A stretch of DNA of 64,000 nt. Source: Peteryoungia ipomoeae. Its GTDB lineage: Bacteria; Pseudomonadota; Alphaproteobacteria; Rhizobiales; Rhizobiaceae. A program made the translations under genes and the position numbers. The stretch spans positions 62,001 to 126,000 of the forward strand of contig NZ_STGV01000006.1 in NCBI RefSeq assembly GCF_004912165.1, written 5' to 3'. The notes under the pieces were generated by a model, which did no database searches, was not told the origin of the DNA, and was given only the letters and a program-made list of their open reading frames with translations. This document shows, piece after piece, positions 18,549 through 28,568 of this stretch (its first letter is position 1; each line of letters begins with the position of its first letter).

Positions 18549-20585
18549 TTACACCAGATGGAGAGCGCTGACGGCGATGTCGATGACCTTGATGCCTGCA
18601 AAGGGCAGGATCAGGCCGCCGACGCCGTAGACGAGAAGGTTGCGGCGCAGGAGTGCCGCCGCACCGGACGGACGGTAGGCCACGCCCTTCAAGGCCAGCG
18701 GGATGAGTGCCACGATGATCAGCGCGTTGAAGATAACGGCAGACAGGATGGCAGACTGCGGCGAGGCAAGCCCCATGATGTTGAGGGCCTCGAGCGCCGG
18801 ATAGGTGGCGACGAAGAGCGCCGGGATAATGGCGAAGTATTTGGCCACATCGTTGGCGATCGAAAACGTCGTCAGCGAACCGCGCGTCATCAGCAGCTGC
18901 TTGCCGATCTCGACGATCTCGATGAGCTTGGTGGGGCTTGAATCAAGGTCCACCATGTTGGCGGCCTCGCGGGCGGCCTGGGTGCCGGTCTGCATGGCGA
19001 CCCCGACATCGGCCTGGGCAAGCGCCGGGGCATCGTTGGTGCCGTCGCCGCACATGGCGATCAGGCGACCGCCCTGCTGTTCGCGGCGGATATAGGCGAG
19101 CTTGTCTTCCGGGGTTGCCTGGGCGAGGAAGTCATCGACGCCGGCTTCGGAGGCGATAGCTGCGGCCGTCACCGGGTTGTCACCTGTGACCATGACCGTG
19201 CGGATGCCCATGGCGCGCAGCGCTGCAAAGCGGTCCTTGATGCCGGGTTTGACCACGTCCTTCAGGTGGATGACGCCGAGCAGGCGGTTGCCATCGGCAA
19301 CGCCGAGCGGCGTGCCGCCGGTGCGGGCAACCTGATCGACGGCGCGGCGGAATTCGGCCGGCGCATCCTGATCGGTCAGGCCGGCAAACTTCAGCACCGC
19401 ATCGACGGCCCCCTTGCGCAAGCGGCGCGAACCGATGTCGACGCCGGAAAGGCGGGTTTCGGCGGTGAAGCCGATGACGGCGTCGAACTCGGCCTTCGGC
19501 ATGGGCACACCGAATTCGCCGGTGGCGAGCGCCACGACAGAGCGCCCTTCCGGCGTTTCGTCCGACAGGGAGGCGATCAATGCTGCCTCTGCCAGTTCCG
19601 TCGGCGTAACACCGGGAGCAGCCAGAAAGTCGCTGGCCATGCGGTTGCCGAAGGTGATTGTGCCGGTCTTGTCGAGGAGCAGCGTGTCAACATCGCCTGC
19701 AGCCTCGACGGCGCGGCCGGAGGTGGCGATCACGTTGAAGCGCACCAGGCGATCCATGCCGGCGATGCCGATGGCCGAGAGCAGGCCGCCGATCGTGGTC
19801 GGGATCAGCGTGACCAAGAGGGCAGCCAGCACCGTGACCGAAAGAACCGTGCCGGAATAGCCAGCCAGGCCCCAGATCGCGACGCAGACGAACAGGAAGA
19901 TCAGCGTCAGGCCCGACAGCAGGATCGAGAGCGCGATCTCGTTCGGCGTCTTCTGGCGTTGCGCGCCTTCGATCAGCGCGATCATCCGGTCGACGAAGGA
20001 GGAGCCGGGCTGGACGGTGATCCTGATCTTGATCTCGTCGGAGAGAACCTGCGTGCCGCCGGTGACTGCCGAACGATCGCCACCGGATTCGCGGATAACC
20101 GGAGCGGATTCGCCTGTTATGGCGCTTTCGTTGACCGAGGCGACACCCTCGATGACTTCGCCGTCGCCGGGGATGAGTTCACCTGCCGCGACGAGAACGA
20201 TATCGCCGACCTTGAGGCTGGAGGCCGGGATGGTTTCCGTCTTGCCGCTTCCGGCGAGCCTACAGGCAACGAGTTCCGACTTGGTCTTCTTCAGGCTGTC
20301 TGCCTGGGCGCGGCCACGGCCTTCCGCCACGGCTTCGGCGAAGGTGGCGAAGAGCACGGTGAACCAGAGCCATGCGGCGATCTGGCCGGAGAAGCCTGCC
20401 TCGCCGGGATTGCCGGCGAGGTCGCGGATGAAGAGGATCGTCACGATGACGGCGACGATCTCGGTCACGAAGATGACCGGGTTGCGCAGGAGTTTGCGCG
20501 GATCGAGCTTCACGACGGCATCGCGGATCGCCGGAAACAGGATTGCAGGGTCGAGAAGACCTGATGCTTTTTGGTCTTTTGACAT
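18549..20585 (-). CDS. kdpB: K+-transporting P-type ATPase subunit B
   Basis: This 678-residue catalytic subunit hydrolyses ATP to drive K+ uptake. The actuator motif TGES is at residues 157-160, the phosphorylation site DKTGT at D305 and the hinge motif [16 protein letters not shown] near residue 515. Transmembrane segments surround these domains, including the [16 protein letters not shown] region. The gene begins 10 bases after the kdpA stop. Confidence 0.97.
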   Translation of the reverse strand: MSKDQKASGLLDPAILFPAIRDAVVKLDPRKLLRNPVIFVTEIVAVIVTILFIRDLAGNPGEAGFSGQIAAWLWFTVLFATFAEAVAEGRGRAQADSLKKTKSELVACRLAGSGKTETIPASSLKVGDIVLVAAGELIPGDGEVIEGVASVNESAITGESAPVIRESGGDRSAVTGGTQVLSDEIKIRITVQPGSSFVDRMIALIEGAQRQKTPNEIALSILLSGLTLIFLFVCVAIWGLAGYSGTVLSVTVLAALLVTLIPTTIGGLLSAIGIAGMDRLVRFNVIATSGRAVEAAGDVDTLLLDKTGTITFGNRMASDFLAAPGVTPTELAEAALIASLSDETPEGRSVVALATGEFGVPMPKAEFDAVIGFTAETRLSGVDIGSRRLRKGAVDAVLKFAGLTDQDAPAEFRRAVDQVARTGGTPLGVADGNRLLGVIHLKDVVKPGIKDRFAALRAMGIRTVMVTGDNPVTAAAIASEAGVDDFLAQATPEDKLAYIRREQQGGRLIAMCGDGTNDAPALAQADVGVAMQTGTQAAREAANMVDLDSSPTKLIEIVEIGKQLLMTRGSLTTFSIANDVAKYFAIIPALFVATYPALEALNIMGLASPQSAILSAVIFNALIIVALIPLALKGVAYRPSGAAALLRRNLLVYGVGGLILPFAGIKVIDIAVSALHLV

Positions 20586-20595
20586 GATGGGTCCT

Positions 20596-22305
20596 TTAGA
20601 AGGTCTGGCCAGCGAGCATGGCGAAGTGTTCGACGATGGGGCCGAGCACCAGTGCGGGCAGGAACTGCAGGCCGCCGAGAATGAGGATGATTCCGATCAG
20701 GAGGCCGACGAAGAGCGGGCCATCGGTCGGGAAGGTGCCGGCGGAAGCGGGCGACTTGACCTTGGCGGCGAGCGATCCGGCAATTGCCATGACCGGCACG
20801 ACATAGGCGAAGCGGCCCAGCAGCATCGCGATGCCGAGCGTGGTGTTGTACCAGACCGTGTTGCCGGTGAGGCCACCGAAAGCCGAGCCGTTGTTGCCGG
20901 CAGCCGAGGTATAGGCATAGAGGATTTCCGACAGGCCGTGCGGGCCCGCTGTGCCGATGCTTGCCACAGCAAAGGGCAGCATGGCCGAGACGGCGGTAAA
21001 GCCGAGGATCACCAGCGGCAGGATGAGGACGGCCAGCATGGCGAACTTCATCTCGCGGCCTTCGATCTTCTTGCCGAGGAATTCCGGCGTGCGGCCGACC
21101 ATCAGGCCCGCAACGAAGACGGAGAGCAGAGCGAAGACCAGCATGCCGTAGAGACCGGAACCGACACCGCCCGGCAACACCTCGCCGAGCTGGATCAGGA
21201 ACATTGGCACAAGACCGCCAATCCCTGTGAACGAGCCGTGCATGCCGTTGACGCCGCCATCCGAAAGGCCCGTCGTGACAGTCGCATAAAGGGCTGTCAT
21301 GGCCTGGCCGAAGCGGACTTCCTTGCCTTCCATATTGCCGAGTGCCGGATCGACGCCGATGGACGTCAGGATGGTGTTGCCCTGGGCTTCGGCCCAATAG
21401 GTGACGCCCACACCGGCAATCAGCAACACCGCCATGGCCGAGATCAGTGCCCAGCCTTGGCGGCGATTTCCGACCATCTGGCCGAAGGTGTAGACCAAGG
21501 CCGCCGAGATCGACAGCATGGCGAAGATGTTGAGATAGTTCGACCAGGCGGTCGGGTTCTCGAAAGGATGTGCGGCGTTGACGTTGAAGAAGCCGCCGCC
21601 ATTGGTGCCGAGCTGCTTGATCGCTTCCTGGCTCGCGACGGGGCCGAGCGAGATCACCTGATTGGTGCCTTCGAGCGTCGTTGCCGTGACCGATGCGTCG
21701 AGCGTCTGCGGCAGGCCTATGGCGACGAAGGCAAGAGCGACGACGATGGCAAGCGGCAGCAGCACGTAGAGCGTGGCCCTCGTCATATCGACCCAGAAAT
21801 TGCCAAGTGTCGCAACCTTGGAGCGGGCAAGCGCGCGGGTCACGGCAACCGCAAGTGCCATACCGGTCGCGGCCGAGAGGAAGTTCTGAACAGTGAGGCC
21901 CGCCATCTGGGAGAAATGGCTGAGCGTAGTTTCGCCTGCGTAGTTCTGCCAGTTGGTGTTGGTGACGAAGGAGACGGCCGTATTGAAGGCGAGATCGGGC
22001 GCCATGCCGGCGAAGCCTTGCGGATTGAGCGGCAGATAGGCCTGCAGCCGCAGCAGGGCATAAAGCACCAGGAAACCGGCAAGCGAGAAGGCAAGCATGG
22101 CCAGCGTATAGCCGAGCCAGCTCTGCTCCTTCTCGGGGTTAATGCCGCTCACCCGGTAGAGGTCACGCTCGACACGGCCGAGCACGAGGGAGAGGAAGGT
22201 CCGCTCGCCGGAAAACACCCGCGCCATGTAGAGGCCGAGTGGCTTGATCGTGATGAGGACGACGAGGAAGAAGAGGCTGATCTGCAGCCATCCGATTGTG
22301 GTCAT
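20596..22305 (-). CDS. kdpA: K+-transporting ATPase subunit A
   Basis: This 569-residue, strongly hydrophobic subunit forms the selective K+ pathway. It belongs to the SKT family; the four selectivity segments are visible, including [31 protein letters not shown] and [13 protein letters not shown]. It follows kdpF by 13 bases and precedes kdpB by 10, in the order kdpFABCDE. Confidence 0.97.
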   Translation of the reverse strand: MTTIGWLQISLFFLVVLITIKPLGLYMARVFSGERTFLSLVLGRVERDLYRVSGINPEKEQSWLGYTLAMLAFSLAGFLVLYALLRLQAYLPLNPQGFAGMAPDLAFNTAVSFVTNTNWQNYAGETTLSHFSQMAGLTVQNFLSAATGMALAVAVTRALARSKVATLGNFWVDMTRATLYVLLPLAIVVALAFVAIGLPQTLDASVTATTLEGTNQVISLGPVASQEAIKQLGTNGGGFFNVNAAHPFENPTAWSNYLNIFAMLSISAALVYTFGQMVGNRRQGWALISAMAVLLIAGVGVTYWAEAQGNTILTSIGVDPALGNMEGKEVRFGQAMTALYATVTTGLSDGGVNGMHGSFTGIGGLVPMFLIQLGEVLPGGVGSGLYGMLVFALLSVFVAGLMVGRTPEFLGKKIEGREMKFAMLAVLILPLVILGFTAVSAMLPFAVASIGTAGPHGLSEILYAYTSAAGNNGSAFGGLTGNTVWYNTTLGIAMLLGRFAYVVPVMAIAGSLAAKVKSPASAGTFPTDGPLFVGLLIGIILILGGLQFLPALVLGPIVEHFAMLAGQTF

Positions 22306-22318
22306 CGGTCTCTCCCGA

Positions 22319-22405
22319 TCAGAAACGCTCGGGACGCAGGAGCGTCACGACGAGATAAATGCCGAGGCCGGCGGCGACGAGGAGGCCGAAGAGAGGTTCA
22401 AGCAT
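22319..22405 (-). CDS. kdpF: K+-transporting ATPase small subunit F
   Basis: This is a 28-residue single-pass peptide starting [13 protein letters not shown] and ending LLRPERF, the size and pattern of KdpF (29 residues in E. coli), which binds and stabilises the KdpABC complex. A GAGGAC/AAGG ribosome site precedes ATG 22405. It ends 13 bases before kdpA. Confidence 0.88.
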   Translation of the reverse strand: MLEPLFGLLVAAGLGIYLVVTLLRPERF

Positions 22406-22416
22406 CTGCCTTGTCC

Positions 22417-22500
22417 TCACAGCCGGTCGAGCGCGCGGGCATAGAGGGCGAGCACGAGAAGCGTGCCGCCGCCAAGCGCGATAAAAATGAAGTCGGACAT
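22417..22500 (-). CDS. 27-residue putative membrane peptide upstream of kdpF
   Basis: A 27-residue reading frame starts MSDFIFIALGGG, continues as one hydrophobic helix and ends with a basic, amphipathic ALDRL tail. AGGAG lies eight bases before ATG 22500 and the stop is 11 bases before kdpF, so it is well placed as the first gene of the kdp operon. It is of KdpF size, but the second such peptide in a row is not part of the classical KdpFABC set. Function is unknown; an auxiliary subunit or regulator of KdpD or KdpA is possible. Confidence 0.6.
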   Translation of the reverse strand: MSDFIFIALGGGTLLVLALYARALDRL

Positions 22501-22805
22501 ACGAATGTCTCCTGTTGATACCCACACAGGATTAAGGGCGCTTCAGGTCAGACTTCGATGGGGAAGAGATCGGCTCGGGATAAAGAAAAGATAAGGATGC
22601 GCTGGCAGAGCTGATTGGTGATCCATGACCGCTGGTGCTGGTGAGCATAGCGCGATCTCTCCCGTTCGAGCAGGATCTCCGCTTGGCGTTGGGAGGAGCC
22701 GAAAGGTGCGACTGGAAATGGGGCGCCCAAGCGCAGATCATTTGCGGAAAGTGACTGCTGCCGGAAGATCGGCTGATCATGCTAAGATGAAGACCAGAGC
22801 CGCCA
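22501..22805. other. Intergenic region upstream of the kdp operon
   Basis: About 300 bases that should hold the kdp promoter, including the T-rich direct repeat at 22579-22595. Short frames here show no family features. Confidence 0.5.
22579..22595 (-). promoter_or_regulatory. Candidate KdpE binding site
   Basis: On the minus strand CTTATC and TTTATC are separated by an 11-base period (CTTATC-TTTTC-TTTATC), the repeat spacing expected for OmpR/KdpE-family dimers. It lies about 80-95 bases upstream of the first gene of the kdp operon. Pattern seen, function inferred. Confidence 0.45.
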
Positions 22806-23039
22806 CTAGACCTTGATGACAGACCGCAACGGTATGACCGCGACCAACTCACCGCTGGCAGACATCACTTCGAGCTGGCGGCCATCTATCTTCAAATCGC
22901 AAGTGACGGCCTCCACGACCATTTCCTTCGCAGCGGATATGGCACCAAATCGGGCGGCAACATCGTCGGCAAACTCAATTCCTTCGTCATCGAGCTCTAG
23001 GCCGTTACATTCGCGGATGTGAAAGAAATACCTGTGCAT
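22806..23039 (-). CDS. Small DUF6894-like protein
   Basis: This 77-residue protein starts MHRYFFHIRECNG and continues with LELDDEGIEFADDVAARFGAI, the pattern of a widespread small family in rhizobia (DUF6894) with an N-terminal RYFFHI strand and an acidic DxEG turn. An alternative ATG is five codons upstream at 23054; the longer frame to 23255 has no family character. Function is unknown. It is divergent from ligD. Confidence 0.7.
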   Translation of the reverse strand: MHRYFFHIRECNGLELDDEGIEFADDVAARFGAISAAKEMVVEAVTCDLKIDGRQLEVMSASGELVAVIPLRSVIKV

Positions 23040-23266
23040 TTCGGTCAACGGCATGGCGGGTGGAAGGTTCCTGTCCCTGCATTTCATCAGGCACTGACAG
23101 GCGTGACGACACAAAGGCGAGCGATAAAAGGAAGCGTGTCTATTTCCTCCTCTCGCTGACTGGAACCGATTTCGGCACGGTGAAGCGGGCAACCTCATCG
23201 ACATAGGAAACCGTTGGTCTGCCTGGGCGTTGCTGCCTTCAGTGTGAATCATCAAGGTGTCCGCTC

Positions 23267-25912
23267 ATGGCAGACAATCTCAGAACGTATCGAGCCAAAC
23301 GAGACTTCAAGAAAACCAGGGAGCCCAGCGGAGAGGTCGAGGTGAAATCCTCGAACCGTCGACGTTTCGTCATCCAGAAACACGAAGCGAAGCGGCTGCA
23401 TTATGACGTGCGGCTTGAACTCGATGGCGTGTTCAAATCCTGGGCGGTTACCCGGGGCCCATCGCTGGATCCGCAGGACAAACGCCTCGCGGTGGAGGTC
23501 GAGGACCATCCGCTGGACTACGGTGATTTCGAAGGAACCATCCCGAAAGGGCAATATGGCGGCGGAACCGTCATGCTCTGGGATCGCGGCTATTGGGAAC
23601 CGGAAGGCAACAAGACGCCGGGGGAAGCACTTGAGAAGGGCGATTTCAAATTTACCCTCGAAGGACAGCGCCTGCATGGCAGTTTCGTGCTGGTCAGGAT
23701 GCGCAATGATCGTGAGGGTGGGAAACGCACCAATTGGCTTCTAATCAAGCATCAGGACGAGCATTCGGTAAACAAGGACGGCGCTGCGATCCTTGAAGCC
23801 AATCTGACATCGGTTGCCTCGGGCCGAACCATGGAGGCCATCGCATCCGGAAAGGGCCGCAAGCCAAAACCCTTCCTATTGAATGCAGCTGCCGTGGATG
23901 CCGATGCGGTGTGGGATAGCAGCGAAGGTCTGGCCGCCGAAGAGCGCAAGGCAGGTATCAATTTGAAGCCGGCGGGTAAAAAAACCAAAGTGCCAAAACA
24001 CGCGGGGAAGTCGACCATGCCGAAGTTTGTCGCGCCGCAACTTTGCCAGTCCCTAAGCAGACCACCTTCCGGCAGTGGTTGGGTTCACGAAATCAAATTC
24101 GATGGCTACCGGATTCAGATGCGGGTCGAAGAAGGTGATGTGACGCTCAAGACACGCAAGGGGTTGGACTGGACGGACAAATGGCCGGCAATTGCGGGAG
24201 CGGCGGCAAAACTGCCTGACTGCCTGATCGATGGCGAGATCTGTGCGCTCGATGAAAACGGTGCTCCCGATTTCGCAGCCCTGCAGGCTGCCCTCTCGGA
24301 AGGAAAAACCGACGATCTCGTCTTCTTTGCGTTCGACCTTCTTTTCAGCGGTAGGGAAGACCTGCGTGCGCTTCCCCTGATCGATCGCAAGGATCGACTT
24401 GAAGCCTTGTTGACTGATGCCGGGCAGGACCCGCGTTTGCGGTTTGCCGAACACTTCGAGACAGGTGGCGATGCGGTGCTTAAGTCCGCCTGCCGATTGT
24501 CGCTGGAAGGCATCGTCTCCAAGAAGGCGGATGCACCATATCGCTCCGGGCGCAGCGACAGCTGGGCGAAGTCCAAATGCCGCGCGGGCCATGAGGTCGT
24601 GATCGGTGCCTATGCCACGACAAACGGCAAGTTTCGCTCTCTGCTCGTAGGCGTCAACCGCGGCAACCATTTCGTCTATGTCGGCCGCATCGGCACGGGA
24701 TATGGCGCAAAGGTCGTGGCTCAGCTCCTGCCAAAGCTGCAAGAGATCGAGAGTTCCAAGTCTCCTTTCACCGGCATTGGTGCGCCGAAGAAATCGCGAG
24801 ACATCACCTGGCTTAAGCCTGAACTGGTCGCGGAGATCGAATTTGCCGGATGGACGGCTGATGGACAGGTGCGGCAAGCCGCCTTCAAGGGTTTGCGTGA
24901 TGATAAACCTGCGGATGAAGTCGAAGCCGAACGCCCCGTATCGCCGGAAGTTACGGATGCTTCCACGCCCGCCCGGCCGGGTTCTTCGAAGAAGGTCCGG
25001 CCAAAGGGCGCGAAAGTCGATGTGATGGGGGTCATGATCTCAAGCCCCGACAAAGCGCTCTGGCCTGACGCGGGCGATGACCAGCCGGTGACAAAAGAAG
25101 ATCTCGCTCACTATCACGAAACCGTAGGCTCCTGGATGATCGACCACATCCGCGGCCGTCCCTGCTCGATCATCCGCGCACCCGACGGAATTGGAGGAGA
25201 GCAGTTTTTTCAGCGCCATGCCATGCCGGGGAGCTCAAACCTTGTGGAGCTCGTCAAAGTCTCCGGCGACAAAAAACCCTATCTGCAGGTCGATCGCGTC
25301 GAAGGTCTGATCGCCATTGCGCAAATTGGTGGCCTGGAACTTCACCCCTGGAATTGTGAGCCCGGCCAACCGGATGTCCCCGGTCGACTGGTGTTCGATC
25401 TTGATCCGGGTCCGGATGTTGCTTTCTCCGCGGTCGTCGAAGCGGCCCGGGAAATGCGCGACCGTCTGGAAGAGCTGGGCCTGATCAGCTTCTGCAAGAC
25501 CACAGGCGGCAAGGGACTTCATGTTGTGGCTCCATTGGCCCCCAACACCAAAGCGCCGCTCTCGTGGGACGAGGCAAAGGGATTTGCGCGCGACGTCTGC
25601 CAGAAAATGGCCGATGACGCCCCAGATCGCTACCTGATCAAGATGACCAAGAGCATGCGAAAGGGTCGGATATTTCTCGATTATCTTCGCAATGACCGCA
25701 TGGCGACCGCAGTAGCGCCGCTTTCGCCGCGTGCAAGGCCCGGCGCACTGGTCTCGATGCCCCTGACATGGACGCAGGTGAGGAGTGATCTTGATCCCAG
25801 CCGCTTCACCATCAGGACCGTGCCAGCGCTGTTGGCAAAATCTGCCGCATGGCAGGACTATCGCGAGAGCAAACGCTCCCTGGAGCGAGCGATCAAGCGG
25901 CTCAAACGATGA
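23267..25912 (+). CDS. ligD: Multifunctional ATP-dependent DNA ligase D (NHEJ)
   Basis: This 881-residue enzyme combines three activities for non-homologous end joining: a 3'-phosphoesterase domain (about residues 30-175, with [21 protein letters not shown]), an ATP-dependent ligase domain (about 255-560) with catalytic lysine K277 in EIKFDGYRI, and a C-terminal primase/polymerase domain (about 590-870) with the FDLDPGPDV metal-binding block and [13 protein letters not shown]. Domain order phosphoesterase-ligase-polymerase is typical of rhizobial LigD. Two ku genes lie 1.8-3.6 kb downstream, so a complete minimal NHEJ system is encoded here. Confidence 0.95.
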   Translation: MADNLRTYRAKRDFKKTREPSGEVEVKSSNRRRFVIQKHEAKRLHYDVRLELDGVFKSWAVTRGPSLDPQDKRLAVEVEDHPLDYGDFEGTIPKGQYGGGTVMLWDRGYWEPEGNKTPGEALEKGDFKFTLEGQRLHGSFVLVRMRNDREGGKRTNWLLIKHQDEHSVNKDGAAILEANLTSVASGRTMEAIASGKGRKPKPFLLNAAAVDADAVWDSSEGLAAEERKAGINLKPAGKKTKVPKHAGKSTMPKFVAPQLCQSLSRPPSGSGWVHEIKFDGYRIQMRVEEGDVTLKTRKGLDWTDKWPAIAGAAAKLPDCLIDGEICALDENGAPDFAALQAALSEGKTDDLVFFAFDLLFSGREDLRALPLIDRKDRLEALLTDAGQDPRLRFAEHFETGGDAVLKSACRLSLEGIVSKKADAPYRSGRSDSWAKSKCRAGHEVVIGAYATTNGKFRSLLVGVNRGNHFVYVGRIGTGYGAKVVAQLLPKLQEIESSKSPFTGIGAPKKSRDITWLKPELVAEIEFAGWTADGQVRQAAFKGLRDDKPADEVEAERPVSPEVTDASTPARPGSSKKVRPKGAKVDVMGVMISSPDKALWPDAGDDQPVTKEDLAHYHETVGSWMIDHIRGRPCSIIRAPDGIGGEQFFQRHAMPGSSNLVELVKVSGDKKPYLQVDRVEGLIAIAQIGGLELHPWNCEPGQPDVPGRLVFDLDPGPDVAFSAVVEAAREMRDRLEELGLISFCKTTGGKGLHVVAPLAPNTKAPLSWDEAKGFARDVCQKMADDAPDRYLIKMTKSMRKGRIFLDYLRNDRMATAVAPLSPRARPGALVSMPLTWTQVRSDLDPSRFTIRTVPALLAKSAAWQDYRESKRSLERAIKRLKR

Positions 25913-25945
25913 TCGAGATCGGATACCTTCGGCATTTACCAGCGA

Positions 25946-26290
25946 TCAGGATTTGAAAGCATACCCCAGCATGAGCAACAAAGCGGAAACGGTGGCGAGG
26001 ATCAGCACGAAGACGGGCCAGAATCCAGCTCGTTGCGGCTGATTGCCTGAGAAAACGGGTCGCATGGCGTTACCGGAATCTCGCGATACCTCCTGCTGCT
26101 TTCCCTGGCGCTGCTCTGTCCGTGCCGTCAATGCTTCGCCAGGGTTCGGAGGCGTGCCGCCCGCTTCGGCATCCGTTTCCATGGGCGCCATGGCGGGGTC
26201 AAAGCCGGGCTGCTTGTCGCCGGTCAGGCCAGCCTGGATATCGCCTCGCACCTGCGCGCCTGTCGGTTGTGACGGGGTTCGATCAGCCAT
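25946..26290 (-). CDS. Small hypothetical membrane protein
   Basis: This 114-residue protein has a polar, Pro/Gly/Asp-rich N-terminal region with GDKQPGFDPAMAPMETDAEAGG and one C-terminal transmembrane helix (about residues 88-112, GFWPVFVLILATVSALLLML). I recognise the PGFDPA-x-AP pattern as recurring in small rhizobial proteins but know no function. The cytoplasmic side probably holds the long N-terminal part. Confidence 0.65.
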   Translation of the reverse strand: MADRTPSQPTGAQVRGDIQAGLTGDKQPGFDPAMAPMETDAEAGGTPPNPGEALTARTEQRQGKQQEVSRDSGNAMRPVFSGNQPQRAGFWPVFVLILATVSALLLMLGYAFKS

Positions 26291-26396
26291 TGCATGTGCT
26301 CCTTGGTGTTCGCCCTGACCTAACTGCGGTAGAGAGCCAAGAGTTCCCGTTCGCCTTTGCAGGAGAAGCGATGCCCGAATTCGCGCGCAGCTTCCG

Positions 26397-27662
26397 CTAT
26401 GTCTCGTCGATCAGGCGCGCGCCCCTTTGACGGGTAGCGTAGCGCCATATCCACTGAACGCTGACCAGGAGTCGCTTCTCGAAATTGACGAGGAGATAGA
26501 CGTGTACAATGGCCCAAAGCATCCAGGCGAGACGCCCCTTGAGCTGCCAAGAGCCAAAATCGAAGATCGCAGCATTGCGTCCGATGACGGCTGTGTTTCC
26601 ACGATTCTGGAAGCGAAACGCAGGCGGTGCTTCCCCCAGCAAAAGGTTGGCTGCAAGCGCCATTCCAAGAAACTTGCCCTGCTGCTTGGCGACTTGGGCG
26701 AGTGCTGGGAGAGGCTGGCCGTCTTCACCCCGAGTAAAAGCCGTGTCGCCCAAGGCGTAGACGCCGGCAGCCCCCTTTACAGAGAGATCCGCCGCGACCG
26801 GCAGCCGACCGCCGGGTCCAGCCTCAACCTGCAGCCAGGTGGCGGCCGGTGACGCCTTGACGCCCGCGCCCCAGACCATACAGCTTGCGGGCAACAGAGT
26901 GCCACCGATCTGCACCCCTTCCGCCGTGACGTCTTCTACCGGCGTGTTCACGCGGATGGCTACACCAATGCGCGAGAGATAGTCGCTGGCATATTGCGAG
27001 AGGTCTTCGGGAAAAGTCGCCAGGATCCGGGGACCGGCCTCGATCAGCAACACGTGAAGCTGATCCTCTTTCAGAGTGCGGAAATCCCGGCCGATCATAA
27101 ATCGTCCCAGCTCGGAAATGGCGCCCGCCATCTCCACGCCGGTGGGGCCGCCGCCAATCACGACGGTGGTCAGAAGTCGACGCTTCTCCTCCTCGTCTTC
27201 GCAGCGTTCAGCCTTTTCAAACGCCAGGAGAAGTCGTTGGCGGATGTCTCGGGCCTCATGGATAGACTTCAGGCCGGGTGCATGCTTGCGCCACTCTTCA
27301 TGACCGAAATAGTTGTAGTCCGAGCCAGTCGCCAGAACGAGCCGGTCATAGGCAATCTCTTCTCCGTCCTTCAGTTCGACGCATCCTGTTGCCGGGTGCA
27401 CTGCGACGACCTCTCCCATGACGACGCGGATGTTGTGATATCGACCGAGCGTGCGGCGGATCGGTTCGGAAATGTCGGCTGGGGACAGCGCTGCAGTGGC
27501 GACCTGATAAAGCAGGGGTTGGAAAAGGTTGTGGTTTCGCCGGTCGATGACAACAACCTCGATTGCGGTGTTGCCCAGAGCCTGTGCGCAGGCTAGGCCG
27601 CCGAAACCAGCGCCGACAATCACTACCCGCGGCCTTTTCACTACCTCGGATTGATTTTGCAT
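26397..27662 (-). CDS. Type II NADH:quinone oxidoreductase (NAD(P)/FAD-dependent)
   Basis: This 421-residue flavoprotein resembles NDH-2, which passes electrons from NADH to quinone without proton pumping. The FAD-binding motif VVIVGAGFGGLACAQAL is at the N-terminus; a second dinucleotide fold VVIGGGPTGVEMAGAI is at about residue 165, and the second FAD contact GVYALGDTAF near residue 300. The C-terminal helical region WMLWAIVHVYLLVNFE fits a membrane-anchoring segment. ATG 27662 has AGAGAGG upstream and is preferred over GTG 27668. It follows the two ku genes on the same strand. Confidence 0.9.
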   Translation of the reverse strand: MQNQSEVVKRPRVVIVGAGFGGLACAQALGNTAIEVVVIDRRNHNLFQPLLYQVATAALSPADISEPIRRTLGRYHNIRVVMGEVVAVHPATGCVELKDGEEIAYDRLVLATGSDYNYFGHEEWRKHAPGLKSIHEARDIRQRLLLAFEKAERCEDEEEKRRLLTTVVIGGGPTGVEMAGAISELGRFMIGRDFRTLKEDQLHVLLIEAGPRILATFPEDLSQYASDYLSRIGVAIRVNTPVEDVTAEGVQIGGTLLPASCMVWGAGVKASPAATWLQVEAGPGGRLPVAADLSVKGAAGVYALGDTAFTRGEDGQPLPALAQVAKQQGKFLGMALAANLLLGEAPPAFRFQNRGNTAVIGRNAAIFDFGSWQLKGRLAWMLWAIVHVYLLVNFEKRLLVSVQWIWRYATRQRGARLIDET

Positions 27663-27740
27663 TTCCACCTCTCTGCCGTTGTCAGAGTGTTCAACCGGAT
27701 AGATCTGAAAGTGTTCCTGCAGGCGGCGGAAGGGGCGGGC

Positions 27741-28553
27741 TTACTTTCTCGAACGCGCTTCAGACTTCAGCGACTTTTTCAGCGCATCCATTATGTTGAT
27801 GACGTTGCTGGGTTCCTGTGGGCTATCGGGCGCTTTGGCTTTCTTTCGGAGCGGCTTCTTCAGCGCCTTTTTCTTCGATTTGATCAGCTGCAAAAGATTT
27901 TCCTGGACCGGATCCGAGACCAAGTCGGGTGACCAGTCACGTGTCTGCTGCCTGATAAGCCTCTGGATGAGCGGCATCAGCTCACCATCCGCCTTCTCAT
28001 CGCCAATCGCGTCGAAATAGTCCTTTTCATCCCGCACTTCGTCGCCGAAACGCAGCGTCCAGAGCACAATGCCCTTGTCCCGCGGCTCAAGCATGATGGC
28101 CCGTTCTCGCCGGGAGATCACAAGCCGTGAAATGCCGACCATATCCTGCGCCCTCATGGCGTCCCGGATGACAAGGAAGGCTTCTTCACCCACGGTATCA
28201 TTGGGGGAGAGGTAATAGGGCGTGTCCAGCCAGATCCACTCAATACTATCGCGCGGCGTGAAGGTCGAAATATCGATGGTTTTGGTGCTTTCGAGCGCGA
28301 CATTTTCCAGTTCGTCGTCTTCGAGAACGACGTAATCGTCTTCGCCGCGCGGATATCCTTTGACCTCGTCGTCGCTGTCCACCGTCGCGCCAGTGACGCT
28401 ATCGACATACTGGCTGACGACACGATTTTTCGTCTGCCGGTTCAGCGTGTGAAACCGGACCTTTTCACCCTCCGATGTCGCCGGCATCATCTGTACAGAG
28501 CATGTGACGAGCGAAAGCTTCAAATAGCCCTTCCAATAGGGTCGAACTGCCAT
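27741..28553 (-). CDS. ku: Ku protein (NHEJ DNA-end-binding), first copy
   Basis: This 270-residue protein has the bacterial Ku core: the N-terminal RPYWKGYLKLSLVTCSVQ, then the FHTLNRQTKNRVVSQYVDSVTG block, the KGYPRGEDDYVVLEDDEL strand and the C-terminal part that dimerises. The lysine-rich tail (KKKALKKPLRKKAK) is the region that in bacterial Ku contacts DNA and LigD. It lies 15 bases from the second ku gene, forming a pair. Confidence 0.94.
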   Translation of the reverse strand: MAVRPYWKGYLKLSLVTCSVQMMPATSEGEKVRFHTLNRQTKNRVVSQYVDSVTGATVDSDDEVKGYPRGEDDYVVLEDDELENVALESTKTIDISTFTPRDSIEWIWLDTPYYLSPNDTVGEEAFLVIRDAMRAQDMVGISRLVISRRERAIMLEPRDKGIVLWTLRFGDEVRDEKDYFDAIGDEKADGELMPLIQRLIRQQTRDWSPDLVSDPVQENLLQLIKSKKKALKKPLRKKAKAPDSPQEPSNVINIMDALKKSLKSEARSRK

Positions 28554-28568
28554 GGATACCTCCTCCCT

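Noticed and set aside
19266..20564. Plus-strand frame opposite kdpB
   Set aside because: Antisense shadow of kdpB with no family features.
20017..22518. Long plus-strand frame (833 codons) opposite kdpA and kdpB
   Set aside because: It lies antisense to two unmistakable kdp genes; its Asp/Arg/Glu/His-rich composition is the usual shadow of GC-rich coding DNA.
22532..22852. Minus-strand frame in the kdp promoter region
   Set aside because: Ser/Arg-rich composition without any family match; it overlaps the small DUF6894-like gene.
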